From an uncultured Bacteroidota bacterium (GTDB lineage: Bacteria > Bacteroidota > Bacteroidia > Flavobacteriales_D > Parvicellaceae), in the NCBI GenBank assembly GCA_902536695.1, contig CACAYQ010000003.1, positions 1-60,287 of the forward strand: a stretch of 60,287 bases of DNA, in the 5' to 3' direction. Made by a program: the position numbers and the translations under genes. The notes under the pieces are model-generated. The model searched no databases, was not told the origin of the DNA, and was given only the letters and a program-made list of their open reading frames with translations. This document shows positions 40,064 to 49,358 of this stretch, piece by piece; the stretch's first letter is position 1, and each line of letters begins with the position of its first letter.

Positions 40064-40651
40064 TTAACCATGACAGTTAGTGGTTATAAAGAGTTTGTTT
40101 TTGCACGATTCCTCAGCAAGAGCGATTCGTATCACCTCTGCATAGCCCAGTGCAATTCGGAATGAATTTTCGAGTGGTAAATCTAGTACAAAACTGATAA
40201 AACTCCGGATACAACCGGCATGAGTAATGATAACTACATTTTTATACTCGGTTGTTTGTAGTTCCTCCATAAATGAAACAATACGTTGATGCAATTCTGC
40301 ATAGGATTCAGCACCTCCTGCTTTTTCATTTACAAAATCCTGCATCCATACTGAAAGTGATGTTGGTTCGATTTTATCCCATGATTTATTTTCCCATTCA
40401 CCAAAATTCAATTCCATCAATCTGTCATCAAACACAGGATCATTGCTTAGTTTTGCCGCCAGTTTTGAGCATCGTTGCAATGGGCTTGAATATACTTTAT
40501 CGAATTGTTTGGGCAATTTTTTTAGAATGGCTATAAACTCCTTTTCAAACAAATGCTCCTCAGGAGGTAAATCAGTTTGCCCGTAGCAAATGCCTTTTTC
40601 TATTGCTGGATTTGTATGTCTGATTAAATGAACTTCCATACACCAAGACAA
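40064..40651 (-). CDS. cobC: alpha-ribazole phosphatase / histidine phosphatase family
   Basis: EVHLIRHTNPAIEKGICYGQTDLP; KVYSSPLQRCSKLA; FGEWE; first gene upstream is cobS. Confidence 0.85.
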   Translation of the reverse strand: MSWCMEVHLIRHTNPAIEKGICYGQTDLPPEEHLFEKEFIAILKKLPKQFDKVYSSPLQRCSKLAAKLSNDPVFDDRLMELNFGEWENKSWDKIEPTSLSVWMQDFVNEKAGGAESYAELHQRIVSFMEELQTTEYKNVVIITHAGCIRSFISFVLDLPLENSFRIALGYAEVIRIALAEESCKNKLFITTNCHG

Positions 40652-41394
40652 TAGATTAAGGTTACCACTTCATTAATTTGTTGGGCAGCGCCCAGGCAAT
40701 CGCCCGTGTAGCCATCAATCCACTTTTGAAAATAAGCAGCCAGATAAACCTTCATGCCATAAACCGGAACAAACACTGCCACTATCCACCAGTTATTGAA
40801 TAAAACAAGGGCTGGCAGCACCCAAACACTTCCTATTAATAGGTTTTTAAAGGTAAGCTCCTTGGCTATGGGTTTGATTTTACTGCTGGCATCTTCGCGT
40901 GAATAACTGTGCGTGTAAACAATCGTTAATGAACTCCAACGACTTAGCACATGTGCCAGAACCAAGCTTTTAAGTGCAAACCATTGATTTAATTCAAGCA
41001 AGGAAATAAGTACAGCCATTTTTAAAGCAAATAATAAAATAAATCCAACCACAGAATAAGTGCCTACACGACTGTCTTTCATGATTTCAAGAATTTGGGA
41101 TTTGGTCCAGCCACCGCCGAAACCATCGCACACATCTCCAAAGCCATCTTCATGAAAAGCGCCTGTCATCAATACAGAAACTGCCAGAGCCAATATTACG
41201 CACACTGAAATAGGAAGGATGAAAAGACTGCCGTATATTACAAGTGCCATAGCCAAACCTATCAGCCAACCAATCAACGGAAAATATCGCGTTGCCTTAT
41301 TGAGATAATCTTCCGAATGGTCCACCCAAACCGGGCATGGAATGCGAGTATAGAACATCAATGCGGTAAAAAATATGCGTAATTCTTTTTTCAT
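40624..41394 (-). CDS. cobS: adenosylcobinamide-GDP ribazoletransferase
   Basis: FYTRIPCPVW, YFPLIGWLIG, GAFHEDGFGDVCDGFGGG. Confidence 0.93.
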   Translation of the reverse strand: MKKELRIFFTALMFYTRIPCPVWVDHSEDYLNKATRYFPLIGWLIGLAMALVIYGSLFILPISVCVILALAVSVLMTGAFHEDGFGDVCDGFGGGWTKSQILEIMKDSRVGTYSVVGFILLFALKMAVLISLLELNQWFALKSLVLAHVLSRWSSLTIVYTHSYSREDASSKIKPIAKELTFKNLLIGSVWVLPALVLFNNWWIVAVFVPVYGMKVYLAAYFQKWIDGYTGDCLGAAQQINEVVTLIYCLGVWKFI

Positions 41395-42392
41395 TTTTTA
41401 TTTGTTACACCTGCATTTTCAAAACTTGCCATTTCATTCATAAACCTTACGGCACTTTCAATAATGGGGTATGCCAAGGCGCAACCCGTTCCTTCTCCTA
41501 GTCGCAGACCTAAATTTAAAACTGGCTTCTCCCCTAAATAATTAAGTAATAAAGCATGGCCTTTTTCATCGCTCAAATGGCAAGACAAGGCATTGTTTTT
41601 TATGGCAGGGTTGATGTTGAATGCACACAGATACGCACAACCTGCAATAAATCCATCTATGAGCAGCAACATGTTTTTATCATATGCGGCAAGCATTGCT
41701 CCGCACATTTGGGCAATTTCAAATCCTCCGAAATACTGCAATGCTTCTATAGCATTTGTAGGTTGATCATGCTTTTTTTGAACTTCTAGAAGTGTATTTA
41801 TTTTAAAAGATAGTTGTTTATCATTTAAACCCGCTCCTTTTCCAGCACATTGTTCTAAAGGAATGCCGCTGATTGAACTCATTAATAAACTAGCCGAAGA
41901 AGTATTGCCAATGCCCATTTCGCCAAAGCCTACCACATTACAACCTTCTTTATGTAGTTCCTTCACTATTATTTCTGCTTTTTCAAAGCAGTTTATTAAA
42001 TGTGCTTCAGTCATGGCAGGTTTCTCCAGCATATTAGCAGTGCCCTTTGCAATTTTAGCATCTACAAGTACTTCGTTAGGATCAAATTCATAATTAACTC
42101 CTGCGTCAATTACTTTAAGGTTTATGCCATGCTGTTTGCAAAAAACATTAATAGCTGCACCACCGTTTAAGAAGTTTAGCACCATCTGAGAGGTTACTTC
42201 TTGCGGGTAGGCACTCACTCCGCATTTGGCAATGCCGTGGTCGGCTGCAAAAACAAGCATGGTTGGATTTTTCAGTTCCGGCTTTTCACTTTGTTGAACA
42301 AGACAAATTTTGGCTGCTATTTCTTCCAGCATCGCCAATGATCCTATGGGCTTTGTTTTGTGGTCAATTATATGTTGAATACGTTCGATCAT
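41391..42392 (-). CDS. cobT: nicotinate-nucleotide--dimethylbenzimidazole phosphoribosyltransferase
   Basis: DHKTKPIGSLAMLEEIA, FAADHGIAKCGVSAYPQEVT, GFGEMGIGNTSSA, GEGTGCALAYPII. Confidence 0.95.
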   Translation of the reverse strand: MIERIQHIIDHKTKPIGSLAMLEEIAAKICLVQQSEKPELKNPTMLVFAADHGIAKCGVSAYPQEVTSQMVLNFLNGGAAINVFCKQHGINLKVIDAGVNYEFDPNEVLVDAKIAKGTANMLEKPAMTEAHLINCFEKAEIIVKELHKEGCNVVGFGEMGIGNTSSASLLMSSISGIPLEQCAGKGAGLNDKQLSFKINTLLEVQKKHDQPTNAIEALQYFGGFEIAQMCGAMLAAYDKNMLLLIDGFIAGCAYLCAFNINPAIKNNALSCHLSDEKGHALLLNYLGEKPVLNLGLRLGEGTGCALAYPIIESAVRFMNEMASFENAGVTNKK

Positions 42393-42395
42393 ATT

Positions 42396-43091
42396 TTAAT
42401 TTACAGGCAGTAAATCGCAAAACCAAAAACTGCTTTTTGTTCCATTATTGTTATATTCCCTTAAAATCGTTTCACCCTTTGTGAAGGCCACTTCTTTTTT
42501 ATAGTAGGGAGCATAAAAGCAAAACGTATGAAACTCCCCGTTTTCTCCACAAGGGTCAATACCTAAAGGCAAATCATTAATGAAATCCTCGTCAATTACT
42601 TTACCTGCAAATGATTTATCAAGCAAAGTCGCATTTACACACACTACCACTGCTTTGAAACCTGAATCAATAAATTCATGCATTAACTCTTTTGTATTTC
42701 TTTTCCAAAGCGGAAAAGCACATTGAATTGCGAAGGCTTGCAATTGTTGCTCTCGATACTTCTTTAAATCTTCCAGAAAAATATCACCAAAGCCTGAATG
42801 GGTAAAACCTTTATTTTTTAAATCCTGCACCTTTGAGCGCATAAGGTTTTCGTAGGTCTGATTATCCGTTTGTTCGGGCAGCAGCAGTTGTTCGTTTATT
42901 ATACCAATGGCTTTTAACTGCTTATTCAAAAGTTCAGTGCGCAAGCCGTGCATACTTACCCGATTGTGATGTGCATTGATCGATGTGAGCAAACACTCTA
43001 TGCTAAAGCGTTCATCCTGCAACAAATAATGCAGGGCCAAGGCTGAATCTTTCCCAGTACTCCAATTGAAATATGTTTTATACTGAGGCAT
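42396..43091 (-). CDS. Dph6-like ATP-pyrophosphatase (adenine nucleotide alpha hydrolase family)
   Basis: FNWSTGKDSALALHYLL PP-loop; HGLRTELLNKQ; GIDPCGENGEFHTF. Confidence 0.85.
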   Translation of the reverse strand: MPQYKTYFNWSTGKDSALALHYLLQDERFSIECLLTSINAHHNRVSMHGLRTELLNKQLKAIGIINEQLLLPEQTDNQTYENLMRSKVQDLKNKGFTHSGFGDIFLEDLKKYREQQLQAFAIQCAFPLWKRNTKELMHEFIDSGFKAVVVCVNATLLDKSFAGKVIDEDFINDLPLGIDPCGENGEFHTFCFYAPYYKKEVAFTKGETILREYNNNGTKSSFWFCDLLPVN

Positions 43092-43650
43092 TTCTTAATT
43101 TTAATACAGGAAATTGTTTTTGTGCCATTGCAAATACTCCAAACAATACGCCTGAGTAAAATAAATCTCCGAAAAATGTTCCTTTCAAAAACGGAATACC
43201 TGCGGCATAGCAAGTCATTAAGCCTTCAAATGTTTTCGGATACATCGTTCCGTCCGCCCACACGCCAAAATTTGAAACCAAAAAGAAAATTGCGGTAGAC
43301 GTTAATGCTCCTGCAAATACTCTTTGTGGATTAGTTTTCTGCAAAATGAAAATTCCTGCAAGCGTGATGAAAAGGTAACTGCCGTATTGCCAATAGAACC
43401 CTTTATAAAACCAGGTAAATTCAGGGTAATATTGTGCATAGATTAGATTATTAATAAACAAATCGCTTAACCAGGTGGTAGCTGTAGGAATTAAGAACGC
43501 TTGCCACTTTTTTGCGAAATAAGCCGCACCAAATAATCCGATAGCACCAAGTGGTGAAAAATTGGGCATGTGGGGAGTGATGCGACTGAAAGCTGCTAAA
43601 ACAATAAGCAGCGTCAATACACTAAAACGAAGGTTGATGGATTGTTTCAT
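43078..43650 (-). CDS. multi-pass membrane protein (DUF6580-like, ECF-substrate-binding-like)
   Basis: FSRITPHMPNFSPLGAIGLFGAAYF; YAAGIPFLKGTFFGDLFYSGVLFG. Confidence 0.7.
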   Translation of the reverse strand: MKQSINLRFSVLTLLIVLAAFSRITPHMPNFSPLGAIGLFGAAYFAKKWQAFLIPTATTWLSDLFINNLIYAQYYPEFTWFYKGFYWQYGSYLFITLAGIFILQKTNPQRVFAGALTSTAIFFLVSNFGVWADGTMYPKTFEGLMTCYAAGIPFLKGTFFGDLFYSGVLFGVFAMAQKQFPVLKLRNASV

Positions 43651-43655
43651 ATTGA

Positions 43656-44696
43656 TTAATTTTTGAAATAAAAGTCACCGGGAATTATTCCGGCTAAATA
43701 CGTTTTTACTAAAGTTCCATTGGCTTGATACACATAAATTTTCCCACGCTGAACATAGTCAATGGCATCAGCCACTAAAATTTCTTTGGTTTGGGGATGA
43801 ATACCAAGCCCATAAAAATTTCTTCCATCTGTGGGTATCAAAGTTGTTGAAGGAAGCGCATTAGCATTTATCGGCATTTGAACCACGCCTTCATTCAAAA
43901 AATACAATGTGTCGTTGGTGCCGTTTATATCCAATCTTCTGGGTAAATCATTTGCGAGGTTAAACGTAAAAGAAATCTCAACCGTATTTTCAATGGGATT
44001 GATGCGATGGAGTGTTGCATTGATGTTATTGCTGTTACTGCCACTGCACAGTACCCAAAGTTTGCCGTTCCGGTCTTCTATAATAGAGTTAGCCCCTGCA
44101 CCAATTTCTATGCTGTCTGTAAGTTGATCGTTCATGGTATTGATAATGTACAATTGATTTCGTTCTCTGTTGGTTACAAAGGCTTTGCCATAAGCCAACA
44201 CTAATTCTTCTGTCCAGCCAGCACAGGCAATTTCGCCTGTACGTTGGTTGCTGCTTAGGTCAACAATCGAAATGGCATCATCATATAAGTCGGTAACATA
44301 GGCTTTGCTATTGCTTACAGGTAAAAAATATCGTGGCGAGTTGAATCCGGTGATGGTTGCAACTGATACAAAAGTATTTGCATTGACCACCTCAATTTTG
44401 TTGGAATTATTTACCACAATATAAGCCAAGCCATTAAAAAAATACATGGATTGGCACACGTCACCCAAAGGTCTATTATTGGTAGGTTCAAATAAATCAG
44501 GTACAGCATCCGCCAATCCTTCTTCATAGAAACTCACCGCGGCATTGCCAAATTGAAAGTTGCCTTCGTTGGTTATATATACACCATCTTCACTGCCCGT
44601 AAGAATCGGATTTTCAGGTAAAGGTGGTATATCTTTTCTACATGCTTGTAGAAAAATGATAACCAAGAATAAACTCCATATTCGCTTTCTAATCAT
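43656..44696 (-). CDS. YncE/DUF5074-type beta-propeller surface lipoprotein
   Basis: LQACRKD lipobox; repeated beta-propeller blades (VYITNEGNFQFGNAAVSFY, KAYVTDLYDDAISIVDL). Confidence 0.8.
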   Translation of the reverse strand: MIRKRIWSLFLVIIFLQACRKDIPPLPENPILTGSEDGVYITNEGNFQFGNAAVSFYEEGLADAVPDLFEPTNNRPLGDVCQSMYFFNGLAYIVVNNSNKIEVVNANTFVSVATITGFNSPRYFLPVSNSKAYVTDLYDDAISIVDLSSNQRTGEIACAGWTEELVLAYGKAFVTNRERNQLYIINTMNDQLTDSIEIGAGANSIIEDRNGKLWVLCSGSNSNNINATLHRINPIENTVEISFTFNLANDLPRRLDINGTNDTLYFLNEGVVQMPINANALPSTTLIPTDGRNFYGLGIHPQTKEILVADAIDYVQRGKIYVYQANGTLVKTYLAGIIPGDFYFKN

Positions 44697-45684
44697 TTTG
44701 TATGAGTAATCTTTGAGTAATATTTCCCTGTGTAGTTTGAATGTTTAAATAATACATACCTGGCTGATAACCGCTTAAATCTAGCGAAAGTTGACTATTT
44801 TGTTTTTCTTCAGAAGAAATTGTAGAGATTTGCCCTAACGCGTTGATTAAATTAATTTCCTGTATAAGTGTATTTTCGAAAAATTGAATAGTTACAAAAG
44901 TATGCGCAGGGTTAGGAAACACTTGAACATTTTTTGAGAAAATGTGTGTTTCCACACTCACTGTACTTTGTTCGATCACACCTACAGCATCCAAATCAAA
45001 ACCGCTTGAAGCAAAGGGAGTATTCCACGGGTCGTTTATTTTGTTACCCAACTGATCGAATGTGGCAAACGAATCTTGAATACAGCCAACTACATCAATC
45101 ACTTTTACATGTGTAATTGCATTCACATTCAAACCCGCTTGATTTGCAAGTTCATCTAAGTCAAAAGGAGTCCCATATTGTGCCCGATATTTTCCCGCAA
45201 GGTTATTTATTTTAGTGGCATCTATATTACCAAAACCTCCCACTTGCACAATGTCTTGTGTAAGCGAAGTGGCAGGAAAACGGAAAAAATTGATTCCATC
45301 AGAGCTGACCTCTACAAAAGCTAATTCCAAAAAATCGTCACTGAAACTGTTTTCAAAAACAGCAAAATCCCAGCCCAGTCCATTGTCTATGGGTTCATCA
45401 AAAGTGAGGATACCATAGCCTCCATCTCCCAAACTTACTACGCCACTGCTACCGCCAGCCATTCCAATAGCCATAGAGCTGTCTCCTACCGAAGCAAAAC
45501 CTAAAGAAGTATTTGAAATATCTTGATAACCTCTTACAACGGTGCAACCACTTGCCCATGATGTAATAATAGAACTGTCTTTAAAAATAGCCGTAGAGCT
45601 GGGCTGTCCTGCGGGCGGGGCAAATTGAGCATAGGAGCACTTGGCACCTATGCTTATTAATGTGATTAGAATAAATGATTTCAT
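44689..45684 (-). CDS. T9SS type A sorting domain-containing surface protein of B12 locus
   Basis: signal peptide; VSLGDGGYGILTFDEPIDNGLGWDFAVFENSF; C-terminal QVFPNPAHTFVTIQF sorting domain. Confidence 0.85.
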   Translation of the reverse strand: MKSFILITLISIGAKCSYAQFAPPAGQPSSTAIFKDSSIITSWASGCTVVRGYQDISNTSLGFASVGDSSMAIGMAGGSSGVVSLGDGGYGILTFDEPIDNGLGWDFAVFENSFSDDFLELAFVEVSSDGINFFRFPATSLTQDIVQVGGFGNIDATKINNLAGKYRAQYGTPFDLDELANQAGLNVNAITHVKVIDVVGCIQDSFATFDQLGNKINDPWNTPFASSGFDLDAVGVIEQSTVSVETHIFSKNVQVFPNPAHTFVTIQFFENTLIQEINLINALGQISTISSEEKQNSQLSLDLSGYQPGMYYLNIQTTQGNITQRLLIQND

Positions 45685-45899
45685 TTTTTCAAAAATCTTG
45701 AATGGTTGATATTAGAGACTCTAGAAATTATCAAATTATTTTCCCAAGTGGCGTCCTGAAAATCTACTACTAAAATAGAAGAATCTGTTCCCCTGCCTGT
45801 CCAGTATTGAGCATCTGATAAGGTAAACTGTGCTTTAATCGTGGTGCTGCACAGTAAAATGAATAAGGCAAACATTAATTGTTGAAATTGTTTTTTCAT
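45681..45899 (-). CDS. short secreted protein, possibly truncated N-terminus of a B12-locus surface protein
   Basis: signal peptide then YWTGRGTDSSILVVDFQDATWENN, then an early stop overlapping the next gene. Confidence 0.5.
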   Translation of the reverse strand: MKKQFQQLMFALFILLCSTTIKAQFTLSDAQYWTGRGTDSSILVVDFQDATWENNLIISRVSNINHSRFLKK

Positions 45900-45910
45900 T
45901 ATTTTTTGAT

Positions 45911-47848
45911 TTAGTTGTTAAAAAATAAATTGTTGGGTTTATTAAATTGAAAAGAAATTCCTCCTAGAAAATTGATGCCCGGCATGGGGCGGTTACTCAT
46001 AATCTGATATTCTTCATTCCAGATATTGTTGATTTCAAAAAATATTCTTCCTGGATAAGATTTGAACTGAACACGGTAAGATGCCTGTATAGCACCTAAA
46101 TCAAAGGGCTTTAAATATTGAGTATTGTCTGTTGAAGTGTATCTATAACCGGTATAATTATGGCGATAGCTGATTATAAAGGTTTGATAGGTAACAGCCA
46201 CTTTTGCTACTCCACTGTACATTGGAGTGTAAATCAATTGCCTACCAATTGAAGCATCATTTTGTGTTTTGGCTTGTTGATTTTCAGACAACACATAATT
46301 CGTTAACAGCGTTAAGGCAACACGAAATTTTTTATGGTTGTAAGCAAATGTGTTGTTGGTTTCCATGCCTCTGCTCCAAACTTGCATTAAGTTTTGTGGG
46401 CTCCAAAAACTTACGCCTGGCAACCAGATAATCCAATTGTTAATGTTTCGATTAAATAAAGTAAGATTAGAATTGAATGAAGTACTCTTTTGTTGAAACT
46501 GAATCTGGAGTCCTCCTTCTTGTGCGTATCCTGATTCAGGCAAGAGATTAGGATTGCCACCGGGTGTCCAATACAAATCGTTCATCGTAGGTATGCGATA
46601 TACTTTAGATACAGAAGCTCTGGCAGTAAGCCATTTAAATATTTTATAATTATTTCCTAAAGAAAAAGTAAAGGGTACAAACTCATTGTCCATCGACTCT
46701 GCTCTGCCTGTTATTCGAGTTTGAAATTTTTTATTCTTAGTTTGAAATTGATAGGCGGCAAACAATGCGATTCTGCTTTGTGTGGGATTTTGTTCAAAAC
46801 TCTCATTTCTGGCGGTGGCAAGAGTGTGGTGCAAACCTATATTAATCTGATGTAAAGGATGTAAAGTGATTTTAGTTTCTGCTTCAGAGACAAGTTGCTG
46901 AGTTCTGCTTGTTGTATGGATTTCTGAAAGTGCATCAGCAAAAACTAATTTCTCATTTAGCCAGGCGGTACGAACATAAGTGGCAAACTTTCCTCTTTGA
47001 TATGTCCACTCTGCATGCAATCGCAAGGCATTATCTTCTTGCGAGGCAAGGCTTTGTTGTTGTAGCATTGTAGGAGGTAAATTGCGGTTGGTGGTTTGCA
47101 ACCAGGCATTCAAACTGAGTGCGCTATATTTGCCAATTAGCCATTTATTTTCGTTAATGATGGCCCTGTTGCTAAGATTGGCATGGGTTTGTCTTTTTTC
47201 AGTTTCAATGGTGCTGTATATATTGGTGAATGGAAAATTATTTTGGGCTGTGGCATTTAAAAATTGAATTGATGAAACCCATTTTTTTTGGCTGACTTCC
47301 AAAAATAAATTTTGACGATAATCAGCAAAACATCCGAACGAAGCATCTCCTTTAATGGTGAGGCCTTGATTGAATCTGGGCTTATTGGCAAAGTGAATCA
47401 CTCCAGCAACAGCTCCACTTCCAAACAATGCACTGCCTGCTCCGTGTTGAATATATAATTCGTCTGCAGCAGCTACAGGGACTAAAGACAAATCTAATTG
47501 CCCATTCATGGGGCTTGAAAGTGAAATGCCGTTCCACAAAACGGCTGTATGATTCGCACTGCCTCCTCTAAAAGCAGTGGTTGCCAGAGAACCTAAGCCA
47601 TAAGATTTGATAAAGATCGGACTTTCATCTGCCAATATTTCAGCAACATTTCTGTGCAGATAGTTTTGTTTTTGAATAGAATCGAAAGTAGTGGTTTGTA
47701 AGCCTGTTTGGTGATGTGTAAAACGGAATGCCTCAACCTTTACCTCTTTCAGCAATATTATAGAATCAGGCTCTACAGCTTGCGTCCACACCAACTGAAC
47801 TTTCAGGACGAGAACTGCCCATAAGATGTAATTAAAAATTGACTTCAT
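45911..47848 (-). CDS. TonB-dependent receptor, BtuB-like (downstream of cobalamin riboswitch)
   Basis: plug motifs (LGSLATTAFRGGSANHTAVLWNGISLSSPMNG), barrel C-terminus; preceded by cobalamin riboswitch. Confidence 0.88.
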   Translation of the reverse strand: MKSIFNYILWAVLVLKVQLVWTQAVEPDSIILLKEVKVEAFRFTHHQTGLQTTTFDSIQKQNYLHRNVAEILADESPIFIKSYGLGSLATTAFRGGSANHTAVLWNGISLSSPMNGQLDLSLVPVAAADELYIQHGAGSALFGSGAVAGVIHFANKPRFNQGLTIKGDASFGCFADYRQNLFLEVSQKKWVSSIQFLNATAQNNFPFTNIYSTIETEKRQTHANLSNRAIINENKWLIGKYSALSLNAWLQTTNRNLPPTMLQQQSLASQEDNALRLHAEWTYQRGKFATYVRTAWLNEKLVFADALSEIHTTSRTQQLVSEAETKITLHPLHQINIGLHHTLATARNESFEQNPTQSRIALFAAYQFQTKNKKFQTRITGRAESMDNEFVPFTFSLGNNYKIFKWLTARASVSKVYRIPTMNDLYWTPGGNPNLLPESGYAQEGGLQIQFQQKSTSFNSNLTLFNRNINNWIIWLPGVSFWSPQNLMQVWSRGMETNNTFAYNHKKFRVALTLLTNYVLSENQQAKTQNDASIGRQLIYTPMYSGVAKVAVTYQTFIISYRHNYTGYRYTSTDNTQYLKPFDLGAIQASYRVQFKSYPGRIFFEINNIWNEEYQIMSNRPMPGINFLGGISFQFNKPNNLFFNN

Positions 47849-47979
47849 TCTTTTCCATTAAGTTCATTACTTATTTTGTAATGCTTCGGAAAGAATAGAA
47901 AAGACAGAATAAGCCCACAGAATAGGGGAAACTTATTTAACTCGACTAAAAGCTTCAATCCACGAAAGCATTGTCAATT

Positions 47980-48150
47980 CGGAATAGGCAGGTCTCCTGA
48001 CTTGTAACGGTGTTTGCCGTCCTTCCCGCTTTTGGCAGTGGACATTATTTGCAAAACCTTTGTTGCGTTACTTACAGTTGCGGGACAGTTTGCGATTTTC
48101 ACACAATTCCCTTTCAATCTACAATTAAGTAAAACCTTTCCGGTTGATAA
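47980..48150 (-). promoter_or_regulatory. cobalamin riboswitch
   Basis: minus strand: AGGGAATTGTGTGAAAATCGCAAACTGTCCCGCAACTGTAAGTAACGC...CCACTGCCAAAAGCGGGAAGGACGGCAAACACCGTTACAAGTCAGGAGACCTGCC. Confidence 0.93.
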
Positions 48151-48230
48151 AATAAAGTAAAGAACTTTTCGGTTGTAAATTTATGTTTTTTTTTAGTTTT
48201 CTCAGTATTTTTTTTGGGTGCTGAACAATG

Positions 48231-48391
48231 TTGGGATAAACGTAATACGTTTATTTTTTCTCTGTTAAGCATGATTTAAATTTATAAATAAAACCAATAA
48301 GTCTTTTCAAATCTTATTGAAAAGTGTTATAAATCTGTCCCTTTGGCTCCACTATTTAATGTGATGTTGATAATTAAATCATCAAAATGAA
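48231..48391 (+). repeat. B-type repeat 2
   Basis: GGGATAAACGTAATACGTTTATTTT ... GTTATAAATCTGTCCCTTTGGCTCCACTATTTAATGTGATGTTGATAATTAAAT. Confidence 0.85.
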
Positions 48392-48488
48392 TTTAAACAA
48401 ATTGAAATTAAATTACGTCACTAAATCGCTACTGGCTTACATAATAAATGTTGAAAGTGAACTTTTCTACTATATTGCATATAAATAG

Positions 48489-49067
48489 TTAATAATTGCC
48501 TGCTTCTTCTGCTGTTGCAATGTCAGCCAGTTCTTTTGTTGTAAGATCTCTAGAATTTACCCAAAATGCAATTATTTTATCATTTTTATTAAAATAAGCT
48601 TGGATCAGCTCATTGGTCCTTATAGTTGTGTCAGGTAAAATAGTGGTATTATCAAAAACACTTAATACCATACATCCATTATCGTCATTAACATTTTTAA
48701 TTGATGTTCCCCAAATAGGTTTCCAAGTGGTATTGGCATTTTTAAACCATTCTTTTAAAATAGCTATATGTTCGTCACTTCCATTTATACTTTCGCCATT
48801 TGGACCGCTTATTTGTATAGAATCGGAGTTCATTTCACGAATTTTCTCATAATTTCTTTCATTGTGAAACTTGATGTATTCGTTTAGAAGATCGACACTC
48901 TTTTGATTGCCAATCATTAATCCACCACTAGCATTATAATCCCATATATTTGAGAAACCTGCAGTGGTTACGGGGGTTTTTTCTTCTACGTTATTATTTG
49001 AAATTTCTTGTTGTGTACAATTAGATAAAATTAAAATTATTAAAATTGATGTGATAGTTTTTTTCAT
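48489..49067 (-). CDS. SnoaL/NTF2-like lipoprotein
   Basis: LILSNCTQQ lipobox; LLNEYIKFHNERNYEKIREMNSDSIQISGPNGESINGSDEHIAILKEWF. Confidence 0.7.
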   Translation of the reverse strand: MKKTITSILIILILSNCTQQEISNNNVEEKTPVTTAGFSNIWDYNASGGLMIGNQKSVDLLNEYIKFHNERNYEKIREMNSDSIQISGPNGESINGSDEHIAILKEWFKNANTTWKPIWGTSIKNVNDDNGCMVLSVFDNTTILPDTTIRTNELIQAYFNKNDKIIAFWVNSRDLTTKELADIATAEEAGNY

Positions 49068-49200
49068 ATTAAATACTGGTTTTTTATAAAAATAATAAAT
49101 TTATTAGTAAACAATAAAAAATTGTTATTTGACAATAAACTTTTGATTTAATTAATTTTTTTCGGATCGAAAATTAAATATACTTAACTCCGTAAAATGT
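49068..49200. repeat. ~130-bp duplicated upstream segment, copy 1 (includes start of A5)
   Basis: near-identical to 53499-53631: TTAAATACTGGTTTTTTATAAAAATAATAAATTTATTAGTAAACAATAAAAAATTGTTATTTGACAA... Confidence 0.88.
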
Positions 49201-49290
49201 TTGACTTATGTTTGACTTCCGGATTTTTCAGTTTGTAACTATCTGAATATAAATAGGTTACAATTAGGGTTAGAAACCCTCCGGCTCCAC
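49194..49290 (+). repeat. A-type repeat 5 (core with one mismatch, 49266-49290)
   Basis: TTTGACTTATGTTTGACTTCC...TTGTAACTATCTGAATATAAATAGGTTACAATTAGGGTTAGAAACCCTCCGGCTCCAC. Confidence 0.9.
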
Positions 49291-49358
49291 CTAAGATACA
49301 TAACACGGATAAAAATTGGAAAATTTCATGTTGGCAATCCTTTAATCTTGTTTTGTAC

